From Bilophila sp964369665 (GTDB lineage: Bacteria > Desulfobacterota > Desulfovibrionia > Desulfovibrionales > Desulfovibrionaceae), in assembly GCA_964369665.1 (NCBI GenBank), contig CAYJFS010000003.1, positions 124,001-188,000 on the forward strand: a stretch of DNA of 64,000 nt, given 5' to 3'. Positions 19,465-28,255 of the stretch are shown one piece after another (within the stretch, counting starts at the first letter, position 1; each line of letters opens with the position of its first letter). A program made the translations under genes and the position numbers. The notes under the pieces were generated by a model. It searched no databases. It had not been told where the DNA came from and was given only the letters and a program-made list of their open reading frames with translations.

Positions 19465-20730
19465 ATGACCCGTAAGGATAGAACTGAAGGTATTTATAGT
19501 CGACGTGAGATATTAGATGAAAGTGAACGCCGTCAATATTACCTTATCCAACTTAAAGAATTACTTTCTTATGCATACCGCTATTCAGAAGATGTAAAAA
19601 AACGTTTTGATCGAGCACAGTTTAATATCGAAAAATTTAAAACTCTTACAGACCTTAAGCATATCCCTATTCTTAAGAAAAAAGAATTGATCTTTCTTCA
19701 ATCTATAGGACCAAGACTTGGAGGTTTACTCACAAAAGATATAGGAGAACTTAAACGTATTTTCCTTTCCCCTGGACCTATATTTGACCCAGAAGATCGT
19801 ACGGATGACTACTGGGGATATACAGAAGCCTTTTACTCTGTAGGTTTTAGACCTGGAGATATTGTACAAAACACCTTTAATTACCATCTTTCTCCTGCAG
19901 GACTCATGTTTGAAGAACCTTTGAGAGCTTTAGGTTGTGCCTCCATCCCTGCTGGGCCATCTGATGCTGGTACACAACTTGATATTATGCAAAAACTCAG
20001 GGTTTCTGGATATGTTGGAACAGCAAGCTATCTTATGCACCTTACACAAAAAGCTGAAGAAAAAGGTATTAATTTACGTAAAGATCTTTTTCAAGAAGTT
20101 GCATTTGTTACAGGCGAACGCTTATCTGAAAAAATGCGCTCTCAACTTGAAAAAAAATTCGATATTATACTACGTCAAGGCTATGGAACAGCAGACGTTG
20201 GTTGCATTGGCTATGAATGTTTCCATAAAACAGGACTTCATATTTCTAACCGATGTTATATTGAAATCTGCCACCCTGATACTGGTATCAATCTCAAAGA
20301 TGGCGAAGTTGGAGAAATTGTTGTAACAGCATTTAATAAAACATATCCTCTTATTAGACTTGCAACAGGTGACCTCTCATATATTGATCGTGTTCCATGT
20401 ATTTGTGGCCGTACAAGTCCAAGGCTTGGTAGTATTGTTGGTAGAGTAGACACAACTGCCCGTATTAAAGGTATGTTTGTATATCCACACCAAGTAGAAC
20501 AAGTTATGGCTCGCTTTGAAGATATAAAACGTTGGCAAATTGAGGTTATTAATCCTGGTGGTATTGATGAAATGATTCTCTATATTGAAGCAAACAACTT
20601 CCATAGTGAGGAAGAACTCCTGCATTTATTTAGAGAAAGAATAAAGTTACGTCCAGAATTACGCATATTGGCACCAGGCACATTACCACCACATATAAAA
20701 CCAATTGAGGATAAAAGAGAATGGGACTAA
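19465..20730 (+). CDS. Phenylacetate-CoA ligase family protein (AMP-forming)
   Basis: A 421-residue adenylate-forming enzyme of the PaaK type. Segments GYGTADVG (in place of the usual YGxTE) and LIRLATGDLSYID are recognisable, with a C-terminal domain containing VDTTARIKGMFVYP. The family couples a carboxylic acid to CoA through an acyl-AMP. Desulfovibrionaceae carry many such genes, possibly for aryl or fatty acid activation, and the true substrate is not known. GGAG precedes the ATG. A long hairpin follows. It stands alone between the flgM operon (divergent) and the HU gene. Confidence 0.85.
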   Translation: MTRKDRTEGIYSRREILDESERRQYYLIQLKELLSYAYRYSEDVKKRFDRAQFNIEKFKTLTDLKHIPILKKKELIFLQSIGPRLGGLLTKDIGELKRIFLSPGPIFDPEDRTDDYWGYTEAFYSVGFRPGDIVQNTFNYHLSPAGLMFEEPLRALGCASIPAGPSDAGTQLDIMQKLRVSGYVGTASYLMHLTQKAEEKGINLRKDLFQEVAFVTGERLSEKMRSQLEKKFDIILRQGYGTADVGCIGYECFHKTGLHISNRCYIEICHPDTGINLKDGEVGEIVVTAFNKTYPLIRLATGDLSYIDRVPCICGRTSPRLGSIVGRVDTTARIKGMFVYPHQVEQVMARFEDIKRWQIEVINPGGIDEMILYIEANNFHSEEELLHLFRERIKLRPELRILAPGTLPPHIKPIEDKREWD

Positions 20731-20752
20731 CAGATTAATAACAACTATTACT

Positions 20753-20796
20753 TTGATACATTATATACTATATAAATATAGTATATAATGTATCAA
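20753..20796. terminator. Perfect 20-bp AT hairpin
   Basis: Bases 20753-20772 are the exact reverse complement of 20777-20796, with a 4-base loop (TAAA). It lies 22 bases after the PaaK-like stop codon and is nearly all A/T, with AATATTATTAATAT after it. Termination or 3'-end protection is likely, in either direction. Confidence 0.65.
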
Positions 20797-21127
20797 TATT
20801 ATTAATATATTTCAATCTCCACTTATCACTTAATATACTCGTTATATCTTTCATATATTTATACATGTATTATTTACTAAAAATGTATATAGCGTATAAT
20901 TAATATGCAATATTATTATATATTGTTGTATATTATAGATATATAAAAAGTATATAATTGTATATTTTTATTATAAAAAATACATTAACTATATATTAAT
21001 ACATTAAAATTTATACAAATGTATAATTAAAAAATAATTTTATATAGTTATGAATATTACTATATAAGTATACTTAGAATATATAACTAGTTATAACAGA
21101 CTATACAACAAATGTAGGAGAAAAGAA
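20797..21127. other. Extremely AT-rich intergenic region before HU gene
   Basis: About 330 bases composed largely of TATA/ATAT steps, with no coding potential and very few G or C bases. The HU start is preceded by TAGGAG. No clear -35/-10 pair can be singled out because TATA-like words occur everywhere. Confidence 0.5.
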
Positions 21128-21418
21128 ATGGCTTCAACATTGACAAAAGCTTCCATTGCTAAAAAAATTTGCTCCAAGTCAAACATAAGCCAACAAAATG
21201 CCAAAAGAAACTTAGACATTATGCTTTCAATCATGAAAAAAGCACTTAAAACAGAACACGAAGTGTTACTTAGTGGTTTTGGTAAATTTGAAACATTTAC
21301 TAAAAAAACACGCAAAGGACGTAATCCTCAAACAGGCGAGGAAATTGTTCTCAAAGAACATGATACAATTACATTCCGTATTTCTAGAAAGTTTAAAGCA
21401 AATATAAAGACTTTATAA
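21128..21418 (+). CDS. HU/IHF-family DNA-binding protein
   Basis: A 96-residue protein with the HU/IHF fold signature: N-terminal helices with LTKASIA, GFGKFE in the beta-saddle, and the DNA-intercalating arm RKGRNPQTGEEI containing the Pro at its tip. It bends DNA and compacts the nucleoid. Whether it is an HU or one of the IHF chains cannot be settled from sequence alone; the N-terminal part is divergent. TAGGAG lies 9 bases ahead of the ATG. Confidence 0.93.
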   Translation: MASTLTKASIAKKICSKSNISQQNAKRNLDIMLSIMKKALKTEHEVLLSGFGKFETFTKKTRKGRNPQTGEEIVLKEHDTITFRISRKFKANIKTL

Positions 21419-21468
21419 TAGAGCTTTTACTTAGCTTTCTATAAGCAACTTTGAGCTATTGTAGACAG

Positions 21469-22281
21469 CTATGCACCTAACATGACATCAAAAATCATCA
21501 TAACTACAAATCCTAAAATAAATCCTATGCTTGCTCTATCACCATTTCCAGAAACATATGTCTCTGGTATAACTTCTTCTATAACAACAAATATCATTGC
21601 TCCAGCAGCAAAAGCTAATGCAAAAGGAAGAAGTGTATGAATAACAGTCACTGCTAAAGCACCTAAAAGAGCTGCTATTGGCTCAACTATACCAGAAAGA
21701 CATCCAAATAAAAAAGCTTTTCGTGAAGAATAACCATCTCGAAGTAAAGGAATAGATACAGCTATACCCTCTACAACATTTTGTATCCCAATACCCAACA
21801 TAAGTATTACTGCTCCAGCAAAACCACCTTCCAAAGAAGTAGTAGAGGTTGCACCAAAAGCAACACCTACAGCTAACCCTTCAGGTATATTATGCAGAGT
21901 TATTGCCAGGAAAAGAAGCATACTTCTAGAAAGATTACTCTTTTTACCTTCAACAACACCACCTACCATATGCATATGGGGCAACACATAATCCAAAAAA
22001 CGTAATGCACCTGCACCTAAAAAAATCCCAATACCTATAGGAATGCATCCCCATTTCCCAAGATGTTCAGAAAGTTCTAAAGCAGGAGCAAGCAGTGACC
22101 AATATGATGCAGCAATCATAACACCACCTGAAAAACCAAGCATAACATCTAGTGTTTGGCGAGAAAACGGTACTGGGGAAAAAACAACAGCAGCACCCAA
22201 TGTTGTAAAAAACCATATAATAAGGCCTGCTACTAGAGCTAATCCTATAGGATTATTTAAAAAATCCACATACTCTATCAT
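21469..22281 (-). CDS. ZIP family divalent metal transporter
   Basis: A 270-residue inner-membrane protein with about eight hydrophobic helices. The ZIP metal-binding motif HNIPEG is at 130-135 in the fourth or fifth helix, and a second NVVEG motif lies in the next helix. A short His-containing loop (PHMHM) precedes them. It resembles ZupT/GufA transporters, which import zinc, iron or manganese. It is convergent with the HU gene. Confidence 0.9.
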   Translation of the reverse strand: MIEYVDFLNNPIGLALVAGLIIWFFTTLGAAVVFSPVPFSRQTLDVMLGFSGGVMIAASYWSLLAPALELSEHLGKWGCIPIGIGIFLGAGALRFLDYVLPHMHMVGGVVEGKKSNLSRSMLLFLAITLHNIPEGLAVGVAFGATSTTSLEGGFAGAVILMLGIGIQNVVEGIAVSIPLLRDGYSSRKAFLFGCLSGIVEPIAALLGALAVTVIHTLLPFALAFAAGAMIFVVIEEVIPETYVSGNGDRASIGFILGFVVMMIFDVMLGA

Positions 22282-22357
22282 AGCCTACTCACAAATATAA
22301 CAATGCCTACATAAAAAATACTTATCTATAAAACTATACTATAATATAATAAAAATT

Positions 22358-23191
22358 TTATACTTGCTTAGCAAGTTGACACTGAGGACACCAAACTGTC
22401 ATTCTTCCACCTAACTTTGTACTTTTTAAGATTGATTTACAAATAAAACAAAATTGTCCTGAACGTCCATATACATAGAAAGAATTCTGAAAAGAACCAA
22501 CATCTCCTTGAGCTGTTCGATAATCTTTAATAGAGCTTCCACAAGCTGCTATAGACTCCAAAAAAACTTCTAATAATACTCTATGAAGTTGTTGTAAGGT
22601 TTTTATGGATAACTGGGACACCTGCACAAAAGGGGGAATTTTAGCTCGAAATAAACTTTCATCTGCATAAATATTTCCACAGCCAGCAATAACTTTTTGG
22701 TTTAAAAGTAAACTCTTAATCATTCCTTTATGACTTTTTAATGTTTCAGCAAAACTCAAAGAATCAATCTCAAAGGGCTCTGGACCAAGCGTTTTCCAAA
22801 AACTCCATGAATCTAGTTCTTTTGAGGGAATGAGCCGTATATAACCAAACTTTCTTATATCATCAAAAAAAAGCATACTTCCAGTATCAAAGCTTACTGT
22901 AACTCGTGTATAAACATTAGGTTCTACCAATTCTGAAAACACAAAGAGCTTTCCTGTCATCTTTAAATGGACACAAAGATTATATTGTATTTTTTTCTTA
23001 TATAATAATGGAAGTACAATTAGCTTACCACGGCGAAATGGCTTTCCAAGTTTACAACCAATGCTTTCTTCAAGCGCTCTATCGCCTTGCACAGTTTTTG
23101 GGTTATATATTGAATATCCAACAACTTTCCTACCCTCAACAAAAGGTGTAAGTGTTTGAATAATTGTCTCTACCTCTGGTAATTCAGGCAT
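22358..23191 (-). CDS. mutM: Formamidopyrimidine-DNA glycosylase
   Basis: A 277-residue Fpg. Mature N-terminus PELPEVETI with catalytic Pro2 and Glu3, a conserved Lys in RRGKLIV near residue 55, helix-two-turn-helix with GCGNIYADE, and the C-terminal zinc finger with Cys248, Cys251, Cys268 and Cys271. It excises 8-oxoguanine and nicks the abasic site by beta/delta elimination. It acts with MutL elsewhere in the window only in the broad sense of genome maintenance; the two genes are not linked. Confidence 0.97.
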   Translation of the reverse strand: MPELPEVETIIQTLTPFVEGRKVVGYSIYNPKTVQGDRALEESIGCKLGKPFRRGKLIVLPLLYKKKIQYNLCVHLKMTGKLFVFSELVEPNVYTRVTVSFDTGSMLFFDDIRKFGYIRLIPSKELDSWSFWKTLGPEPFEIDSLSFAETLKSHKGMIKSLLLNQKVIAGCGNIYADESLFRAKIPPFVQVSQLSIKTLQQLHRVLLEVFLESIAACGSSIKDYRTAQGDVGSFQNSFYVYGRSGQFCFICKSILKSTKLGGRMTVWCPQCQLAKQV

Positions 23192-23523
23192 ACTTTATCC
23201 ATATAATCTATTCCTAAATAGAACTACTAAATTTTTAAATAATAAAGAAGCCATACTATAAAACGATTTTAGCTTCCATCTCTCCATAAAGAGAAAATTT
23301 CTATCAGGGATATATTTAACAACACATTCTATAGGCAGGTTCCTAGTTCATCCAGGATGCTTGAGCCTTTTCCATTCCACAAGCTTGTAACAACAAGACT
23401 TACCACCAAGGTGTGCCTTCCATGACCGGAAAACCAAAATTTTAGGCATGTTGTGGATAAAAAATATAAAATAAAAAAGTAATTAAAACTTTAGGTTACT
23501 CATTAAAAATAACATATAATGAA
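23192..23523. other. Intergenic region with GC-richer, possibly structured segment
   Basis: Within this 332-base gap, about 23335-23455 is clearly richer in G+C than its AT-rich surroundings and has no long ORF. A closing stem is possible (ACAACA 23319-23324 with TGTTGT 23449-23454), along with internal hairpins such as CATCC/GGATG near 23350. This suits a small RNA or an RNA leader. It does not match the conserved cores of SRP RNA, RNase P RNA or tmRNA that I could recall. Strand and identity are unknown. Confidence 0.35.
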
Positions 23524-24960
23524 TTAAATATTTTCAAACTTCTTTGCTAATGGCCTTAATCGACTAAGTCCATCCTTCCAATCATCAGACATTGAAGCAC
23601 TATATGGATACTGTATTTCTTTATTCCACCAACCCCAATAAAATCTTTTATGATGGTTGAGTTCCCAACGAGGCAAAGCTAAAGATTGCTCTGGAGTAAC
23701 ATTTTCTGGCAATAATTGTTCTTTAAATAAAAACTTAGGACTAAAATCAGGTGCAACCCCATACTTTTGCATAACAGCCCAGTTCATACTTTTTATTTCA
23801 TGAGGAACAACTTCACCAACAGGAGGATCTCCATGTTCTACATAAAGAGTTGGATAATAATCATAATCTCCTTGTGTACTTCTATAAAGGTTATGTAAAA
23901 AACGCTTTGCAACTCTAATTGGATCATGAATACCAAGACGAATATACTCTATACCAGCCTCGGCATATTGTATTCTAAGCTGTTTATCCATTAAAACTTG
24001 CTTAAGCCTCTTATAGATATTTTTATCCGTTATCCCGATAATAGGCTGAGACTCATAAGGTATAGGTTGAGCTTCAGACTGGTTACACCCTAGTACACAA
24101 CATCCACTAGCTAAACCCTCAAGACCAAGAAGACCACTTTTCCCACAATATATTTGATCTATAAGGACATCGGCCTTTGTAAGTAAATTCAAAACTTCCA
24201 CATTTGATTTTTTTTCAAGTAATACAAAATCAAAAAGAATACCTTCTGCATGTAATCGATCAACTGTTTGTAAAATAATTTCTGTCTGTTTAAAACTTCT
24301 CCAAGTAGGTGCATGTACTACTAAAGGTTTTTCACGCTTTGGAACATACGGACGACAACATGAAGCATCTAAAGCTATAACACCAGCATGATATGGCCGT
24401 AAAAAAAGCCCAGCAGCACCTGGACTTGTCACTACAGTATTAGCATAAAGTTCTGCCATGCGTACTTTATACACCTTTTTAGTATAAACATCTTCTTCTT
24501 TTCTTGCCACTTTAGCAAGATCATGCTCAGTATTTCTAGTTTTATTTTCTAATGTTTTAGGAAAAGGTATATGATAATGCTCAAAAAAATGTTTCGCCTG
24601 AACATGATGGCGTACATCAGAACCTGGCGTATTAATAATAATCTGTTTTCCCATCTTTCTAAGCAAAGGCAAATCTTTGTAAAAAGGAAACAATGTGCAC
24701 ATAGCTATAAAAATAAAAATGTCACAATCAAAAATTGGTTCAAAAGAAGGAGGCACAGTAAAATTGTCATAATCAAGAGTAGCTCCACAAGGAAAAAGAG
24801 TACCCTGTGGAGGTAGTATGATAGAATCATTACTATGATAAAATGAACTCTGACTATATAAAGCTGTAACAACCGTATACCCTAAAGCTTCAAAAGCTTT
24901 TTTTAATGTAGGTATAAAATTACATATATTGCTTAACCCAAGAAATATCTTTTTAGACAT
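23524..24960 (-). CDS. Glycosyltransferase-like protein
   Basis: A 478-residue cytoplasmic protein. The N-terminus (KKIFLGLSNICNFIPTLKKAFEALGY) and the middle (LVVHAPTWRSFKQTEIIL, followed by LTKADVLIDQIYCGKSGLLGLEGLASG) have the layout of a GT-B nucleotide-sugar glycosyltransferase. The second part would be the donor-binding domain. I do not recognise the exact family. It ends a leftward cluster with an acyl carrier protein, a KAS III-like enzyme and a NeuD-like acetyltransferase, which suggests synthesis of an acylated surface glycan. Confidence 0.6.
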   Translation of the reverse strand: MSKKIFLGLSNICNFIPTLKKAFEALGYTVVTALYSQSSFYHSNDSIILPPQGTLFPCGATLDYDNFTVPPSFEPIFDCDIFIFIAMCTLFPFYKDLPLLRKMGKQIIINTPGSDVRHHVQAKHFFEHYHIPFPKTLENKTRNTEHDLAKVARKEEDVYTKKVYKVRMAELYANTVVTSPGAAGLFLRPYHAGVIALDASCCRPYVPKREKPLVVHAPTWRSFKQTEIILQTVDRLHAEGILFDFVLLEKKSNVEVLNLLTKADVLIDQIYCGKSGLLGLEGLASGCCVLGCNQSEAQPIPYESQPIIGITDKNIYKRLKQVLMDKQLRIQYAEAGIEYIRLGIHDPIRVAKRFLHNLYRSTQGDYDYYPTLYVEHGDPPVGEVVPHEIKSMNWAVMQKYGVAPDFSPKFLFKEQLLPENVTPEQSLALPRWELNHHKRFYWGWWNKEIQYPYSASMSDDWKDGLSRLRPLAKKFENI

Positions 24961-25082
24961 AATAAGCCTCTAAATTACTTTAAAATACATACCTACCCTT
25001 TTATAAAATACTATTGCTAGTCTTTATATATTATAAAACTCATTACTCTTATATTTAAAATTCATAAACAGTAATTTATAAA

Positions 25083-25322
25083 TTAAGCAACTATATATGA
25101 TATAAGCTTCTGTACAAAAAAGTAACCTTCTGCGGAAAGATCTACACTTTCAGGAAATTTTTTATTTGTTTCATGTTCTATTTCCATAATAAAAATCATA
25201 GAATCAAGAGAGTCTAAAATATTTTCTTTTAATAAGTCTGTGTCTAAATGTATTTCAATTGATCGATTAAGCACACTTTCTAAACTCTTCTTAATGATTT
25301 CAAAAGCCTCTTTTTCACTCAT
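25083..25322 (-). CDS. Acyl carrier protein-like protein
   Basis: A 79-residue acidic protein with the phosphopantetheine attachment motif DSL (Ser38, in a NILDSLDSM context), flanked by the usual amphipathic helices. A longer open frame exists, but the ATG at 25322 overlaps the KAS III-like stop codon in the form TAATG, which argues for coupled translation from this start. It is unlike the housekeeping AcpP (usually GADSLD), so it likely serves the neighbouring KAS III-like enzyme. Confidence 0.85.
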   Translation of the reverse strand: MSEKEAFEIIKKSLESVLNRSIEIHLDTDLLKENILDSLDSMIFIMEIEHETNKKFPESVDLSAEGYFFVQKLISYIVA

Positions 25323-26320
25323 TACTCTAACTCCATTGGGAAAGTAAGTATATTTGTAGCCCATGAAAAACCTACCCCAAAACCACTAACAAGAACCTTA
25401 TTTCCTTTTAAATCACTCCATAATCGTTCAAGAACTAAGGGTATAGAAGAGGAAACCGTATTCCCTGTTTTCTCAAGACAAATAGGTACTTTCTGTCGAG
25501 GAAGTTTAAAATATTTTATAAGTGTCTCTAACATAAAACGACTTGCTTGATGAAAACAAAATATATTTATCTCATCTATAGACGTAGTATTCTTTAATAA
25601 GCATTCTGTTATGGAAGGCTCCACATACTTAACTACAAAATTAATAATGGCTCTACCGTTCATCATAAGTCGAAATTCCTCAGAAGGAATATCTCTATCA
25701 ATATCTGAAAAAAAACATGAATAAGGTTTTACTGCCTTACCAGCTCTTACAATAAGGTGTTGTGCCCCTGAACCATCTGTACCAAAATGACCTTTCCCAA
25801 TACTAACACCATAATTACTAGCTAACCATGTAGCTGTTGCAGCATCACCAAAAATAGGAAGCGTATCTTTATCATGTTTACCAACAATTCGTGAATATGG
25901 ATCACATGTAACTAAAACTGCATTTGATAAACCCTCAGCAAGCATAAAACCTTTGACTATAGACAAAGCATATACATATCCTGAACACCCAAGCCCAATA
26001 TCAAAACAAGCACATGAACAAGAAAGACCTAGTGCATGTTGCAATAATGCTGCATTATGTGGAATGCCATAGTCTGGCGTTTGTGTAACAAAAACTAAAA
26101 GTTCAACAGCTTCTTTTTTTAAATTCTGGTTATCTTTAAAAAGCTTTTTACAAGCTTCTACAGCTAAAGAAACACCAGATTCTTCTTGAGAAAGAAAGCC
26201 TCGTGAAACAATACCAAGTTTTTCTTTTTGAAAGGCAACAGGGCAACCTGTCCAAGACTCTATCTCTTCTGAAGTATATTTTTGTTGAGGTAATGCAGAG
26301 CTAATAGCACGTATATACAT
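25322..26320 (-). CDS. 3-oxoacyl-ACP synthase III-like protein
   Basis: A 332-residue thiolase-fold enzyme with the FabH-type catalytic triad: Cys112 in GLGCSGYVYAL, His257 in CFHQASRFM and Asn287 in KTGNTVSS. FabH enzymes condense an acyl-CoA with malonyl-ACP. Its place next to a dedicated ACP and sugar-modifying genes, instead of fab genes, suggests a specialised acyl chain and not bulk fatty acid synthesis. The start follows the upstream hypothetical gene by 2 bases. Confidence 0.88.
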   Translation of the reverse strand: MYIRAISSALPQQKYTSEEIESWTGCPVAFQKEKLGIVSRGFLSQEESGVSLAVEACKKLFKDNQNLKKEAVELLVFVTQTPDYGIPHNAALLQHALGLSCSCACFDIGLGCSGYVYALSIVKGFMLAEGLSNAVLVTCDPYSRIVGKHDKDTLPIFGDAATATWLASNYGVSIGKGHFGTDGSGAQHLIVRAGKAVKPYSCFFSDIDRDIPSEEFRLMMNGRAIINFVVKYVEPSITECLLKNTTSIDEINIFCFHQASRFMLETLIKYFKLPRQKVPICLEKTGNTVSSSIPLVLERLWSDLKGNKVLVSGFGVGFSWATNILTFPMELE

Positions 26321-26322
26321 AC

Positions 26323-26931
26323 TTAGTACAACTCTTTTTTTATTTTATATGGTGACCAATAAAAATATACGATTCCAATCTGTTCAGACATATGCATAAT
26401 TTTAGTAGCTATAATAGATTTATTATAGCTTTCCACAAGCTCTAAACGAATACTATCTGTATGATAAGGAATTTTAAAGCTATCTATTCTTACAAAAACC
26501 CATTGGCCAGTAGTGCTCTGATGAACTTCTTTTGTAAGTAATGCTTTATTTAATGCAATAACAACCCGAATGTACGTTTCACCTTCAGGTATACCTTCTA
26601 TAGTAACAGCTTGATGAGAAAAATATGCAGCCTGAGATATCTGTTTTTCATCAAAATACTCATATTGTATAGGTGCTATAGTTGGCTGCTCTATTACAAA
26701 AACCTCATAAGATTCTTTACTACTTATAGACCATGCTAGTAAGGCATTTTTAGAAGTAAATACTTTTCCAGTATTAGAAAAGACTATTTGAACACAATTT
26801 GAAAATATTGGTTTTATAATTTTAAAGGTATGTTTTGCCTTGGGTTGGAATAGCTCATACAATTTATCATAAAGCGTACTTCCATGCATATATGAACGGC
26901 CTTCAAGAAAAGGAAGGGTGTATACACTCAT
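26323..26931 (-). CDS. Hypothetical protein in glycan/acyl cluster
   Basis: A 202-residue protein I do not recognise. No signal peptide or clear membrane helix is seen. The C-terminal part is rich in beta-forming residues with aromatic strings (GIVYFYWSPYKIKKELY). Its ATG overlaps the stop of the NeuD-like gene by 4 bases (ATGA), and its stop lies 2 bases before the KAS III-like start. It is therefore tightly part of this operon and probably serves the same pathway. Confidence 0.7.
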   Translation of the reverse strand: MSVYTLPFLEGRSYMHGSTLYDKLYELFQPKAKHTFKIIKPIFSNCVQIVFSNTGKVFTSKNALLAWSISSKESYEVFVIEQPTIAPIQYEYFDEKQISQAAYFSHQAVTIEGIPEGETYIRVVIALNKALLTKEVHQSTTGQWVFVRIDSFKIPYHTDSIRLELVESYNKSIIATKIMHMSEQIGIVYFYWSPYKIKKELY

Positions 26932-27626
26932 ACATTAGAACCTATAAAACGCTGTACAATACGTCCTGGATTACCCATAACAAGAGCATAATCTGGAACA
27001 GACTTACGTACAGCTGTATTTAATGATACTACACTATATGCACCTATAGAAATATTATTAGCTACAGAAACATTTGGAGAAATATGTACACCTCTATCTA
27101 GAAAACATCTTCCAGATAAAGAGCTTTTAGGTCCAAGATACACAAAATCATTAATCTTACAATCATGACTTATTGCTACACCTGATCGAATTGATAAAAA
27201 TGCACCTAATTGAACTTCTGGCTGTATAACAACATAAGGACCAATAAAACTCCCATAACTAGGCGTAACATTATCAGCAATTATTGCTGTTGGATGAATA
27301 AGTGTTGTCCAGCGATCTTTAGGAATACCAAGTGATACAATTTTATTTACTCTCTCTGGCATCTGTTTCACTTTATGCAGTGCTGGTATAAAATATATAT
27401 CCTGAGAAAGATGTCTCCATGAATAAAAATTACCAAGTACAGGTATATCCATTATACGAAAACCAACAGATAACTCATCATTCAAAAAACCAACAGCTTT
27501 TATTGGTTTTCCATAAGATGCAAGCTGGTTAATCATTTCAAGAATAGTACAACCATCACCTGTACCACCAATGATAACGACTTTTGTTTCTTTCATTATG
27601 ACCTTACTAAACAATACTTGTTTCAA
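26928..27626 (-). CDS. NeuD-like sugar O-/N-acyltransferase
   Basis: A 232-residue protein with an N-terminal nucleotide-sugar-binding Rossmann-like part (VVIIGGTGDG near 12-21) and a C-terminal left-handed parallel beta-helix. Irregular hexapeptide repeats run over about 110-215, with an acceptor His in SHDCKINDFVYLGP. This is the PglD/NeuD layout, which acetylates amino sugars or sialic acid with acetyl-CoA. It is the first gene of the leftward cluster that continues with the hypothetical, KAS III-like, ACP and glycosyltransferase-like genes. Substrate unknown. Confidence 0.82.
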   Translation of the reverse strand: MKQVLFSKVIMKETKVVIIGGTGDGCTILEMINQLASYGKPIKAVGFLNDELSVGFRIMDIPVLGNFYSWRHLSQDIYFIPALHKVKQMPERVNKIVSLGIPKDRWTTLIHPTAIIADNVTPSYGSFIGPYVVIQPEVQLGAFLSIRSGVAISHDCKINDFVYLGPKSSLSGRCFLDRGVHISPNVSVANNISIGAYSVVSLNTAVRKSVPDYALVMGNPGRIVQRFIGSNV

Positions 27627-27776
27627 AATAACATATTATCTTTTAAGGCTAACCTCTTTATTGTATACTAAGATAGAAATATATAAAAATAGTATTCTAT
27701 ACTAATATAAAATTGCTATACTCTTCATAGTTAACTGTATGACTATTCTTTAATGATTTATAAAAATAAAAACATT

Positions 27777-27863
27777 TGGTACCGGGAGCGAGACTTGAAC
27801 TCGCAAGAGGTTGCCCCCGGCGGATTTTGAGTCCGCTGCGTCTACCAATTCCACCATCCCGGC
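27777..27863 (-). tRNA. tRNA-Leu (anticodon CAA)
   Basis: On the minus strand an 87-base class II tRNA. The acceptor arms GCCGGGA/TCCCGGT pair, the anticodon loop is CTCAAAA (CAA, reading UUG), a long variable arm is present, the T-arm contains GTTCAAGTC, and CCA is encoded in the gene. It lies between fliQ and the glycan/acyl cluster. Confidence 0.97.
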
Positions 27864-27948
27864 TTAATGCTGCTTTGTATGCCATAGGCAATCAGCCAGG
27901 TCAAGCAACTCAAAGAAAAACTCTACAATGTATATTATTAACAATTAT

Positions 27949-28218
27949 TTAACGAATATAATCTGGTATATTAAGAATTAGGTTTCTAGTAAAAGAAGTT
28001 ATCTTATCAAGCATCCAAGGAAATGCTATAAGAAGTGCTATAAAAATAGATACTACTTTAGGAATAAATGTTAATGTCATCTCTTGAATTTGAGTAGCTG
28101 TTTGAATAATACTTACAGTAATACCAACAAATAGCCCGATGCCTAACATTGGCATGGCCATCATAAGTGCAAGCTCAATAGATTGCCTAGCAAACCCAAT
28201 CACAAATTCTGGCGTCAT
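27949..28218 (-). CDS. fliQ: Flagellar export apparatus protein FliQ
   Basis: An 89-residue protein with two hydrophobic helices and the family pattern MTPEFVIGFARQSIE...QIQEMTLTFIPK. FliQ joins FliP and FliR in the core export gate of the flagellar type III secretion system. It follows fliP by 37 bases and ends the fliL-N-O-P-Q string; fliR is not adjacent. Confidence 0.95.
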   Translation of the reverse strand: MTPEFVIGFARQSIELALMMAMPMLGIGLFVGITVSIIQTATQIQEMTLTFIPKVVSIFIALLIAFPWMLDKITSFTRNLILNIPDYIR

Positions 28219-28255
28219 AGCATACTCCTTTTTACCATATATTAATTATTATTAT

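Noticed and set aside
23400..23430. Short minus-strand frame MEGTPWW ending in a stop, resembling a Trp leader peptide
   Set aside because: No ribosome-binding site, no attenuator with U-run, and the downstream gene is fpg, not a Trp gene.
23452..23460. TGTGGATAA, an exact DnaA-box word, in an AT-rich gap (possible origin)
   Set aside because: Only one exact box, with no cluster and no dnaA/dnaN neighbour; expected by chance in 64 kb of AT-rich DNA.
27777..27863. tRNA-Leu as an attachment site for an integrated element
   Set aside because: No integrase, no direct repeat of the tRNA 3' end and no composition break on either side.
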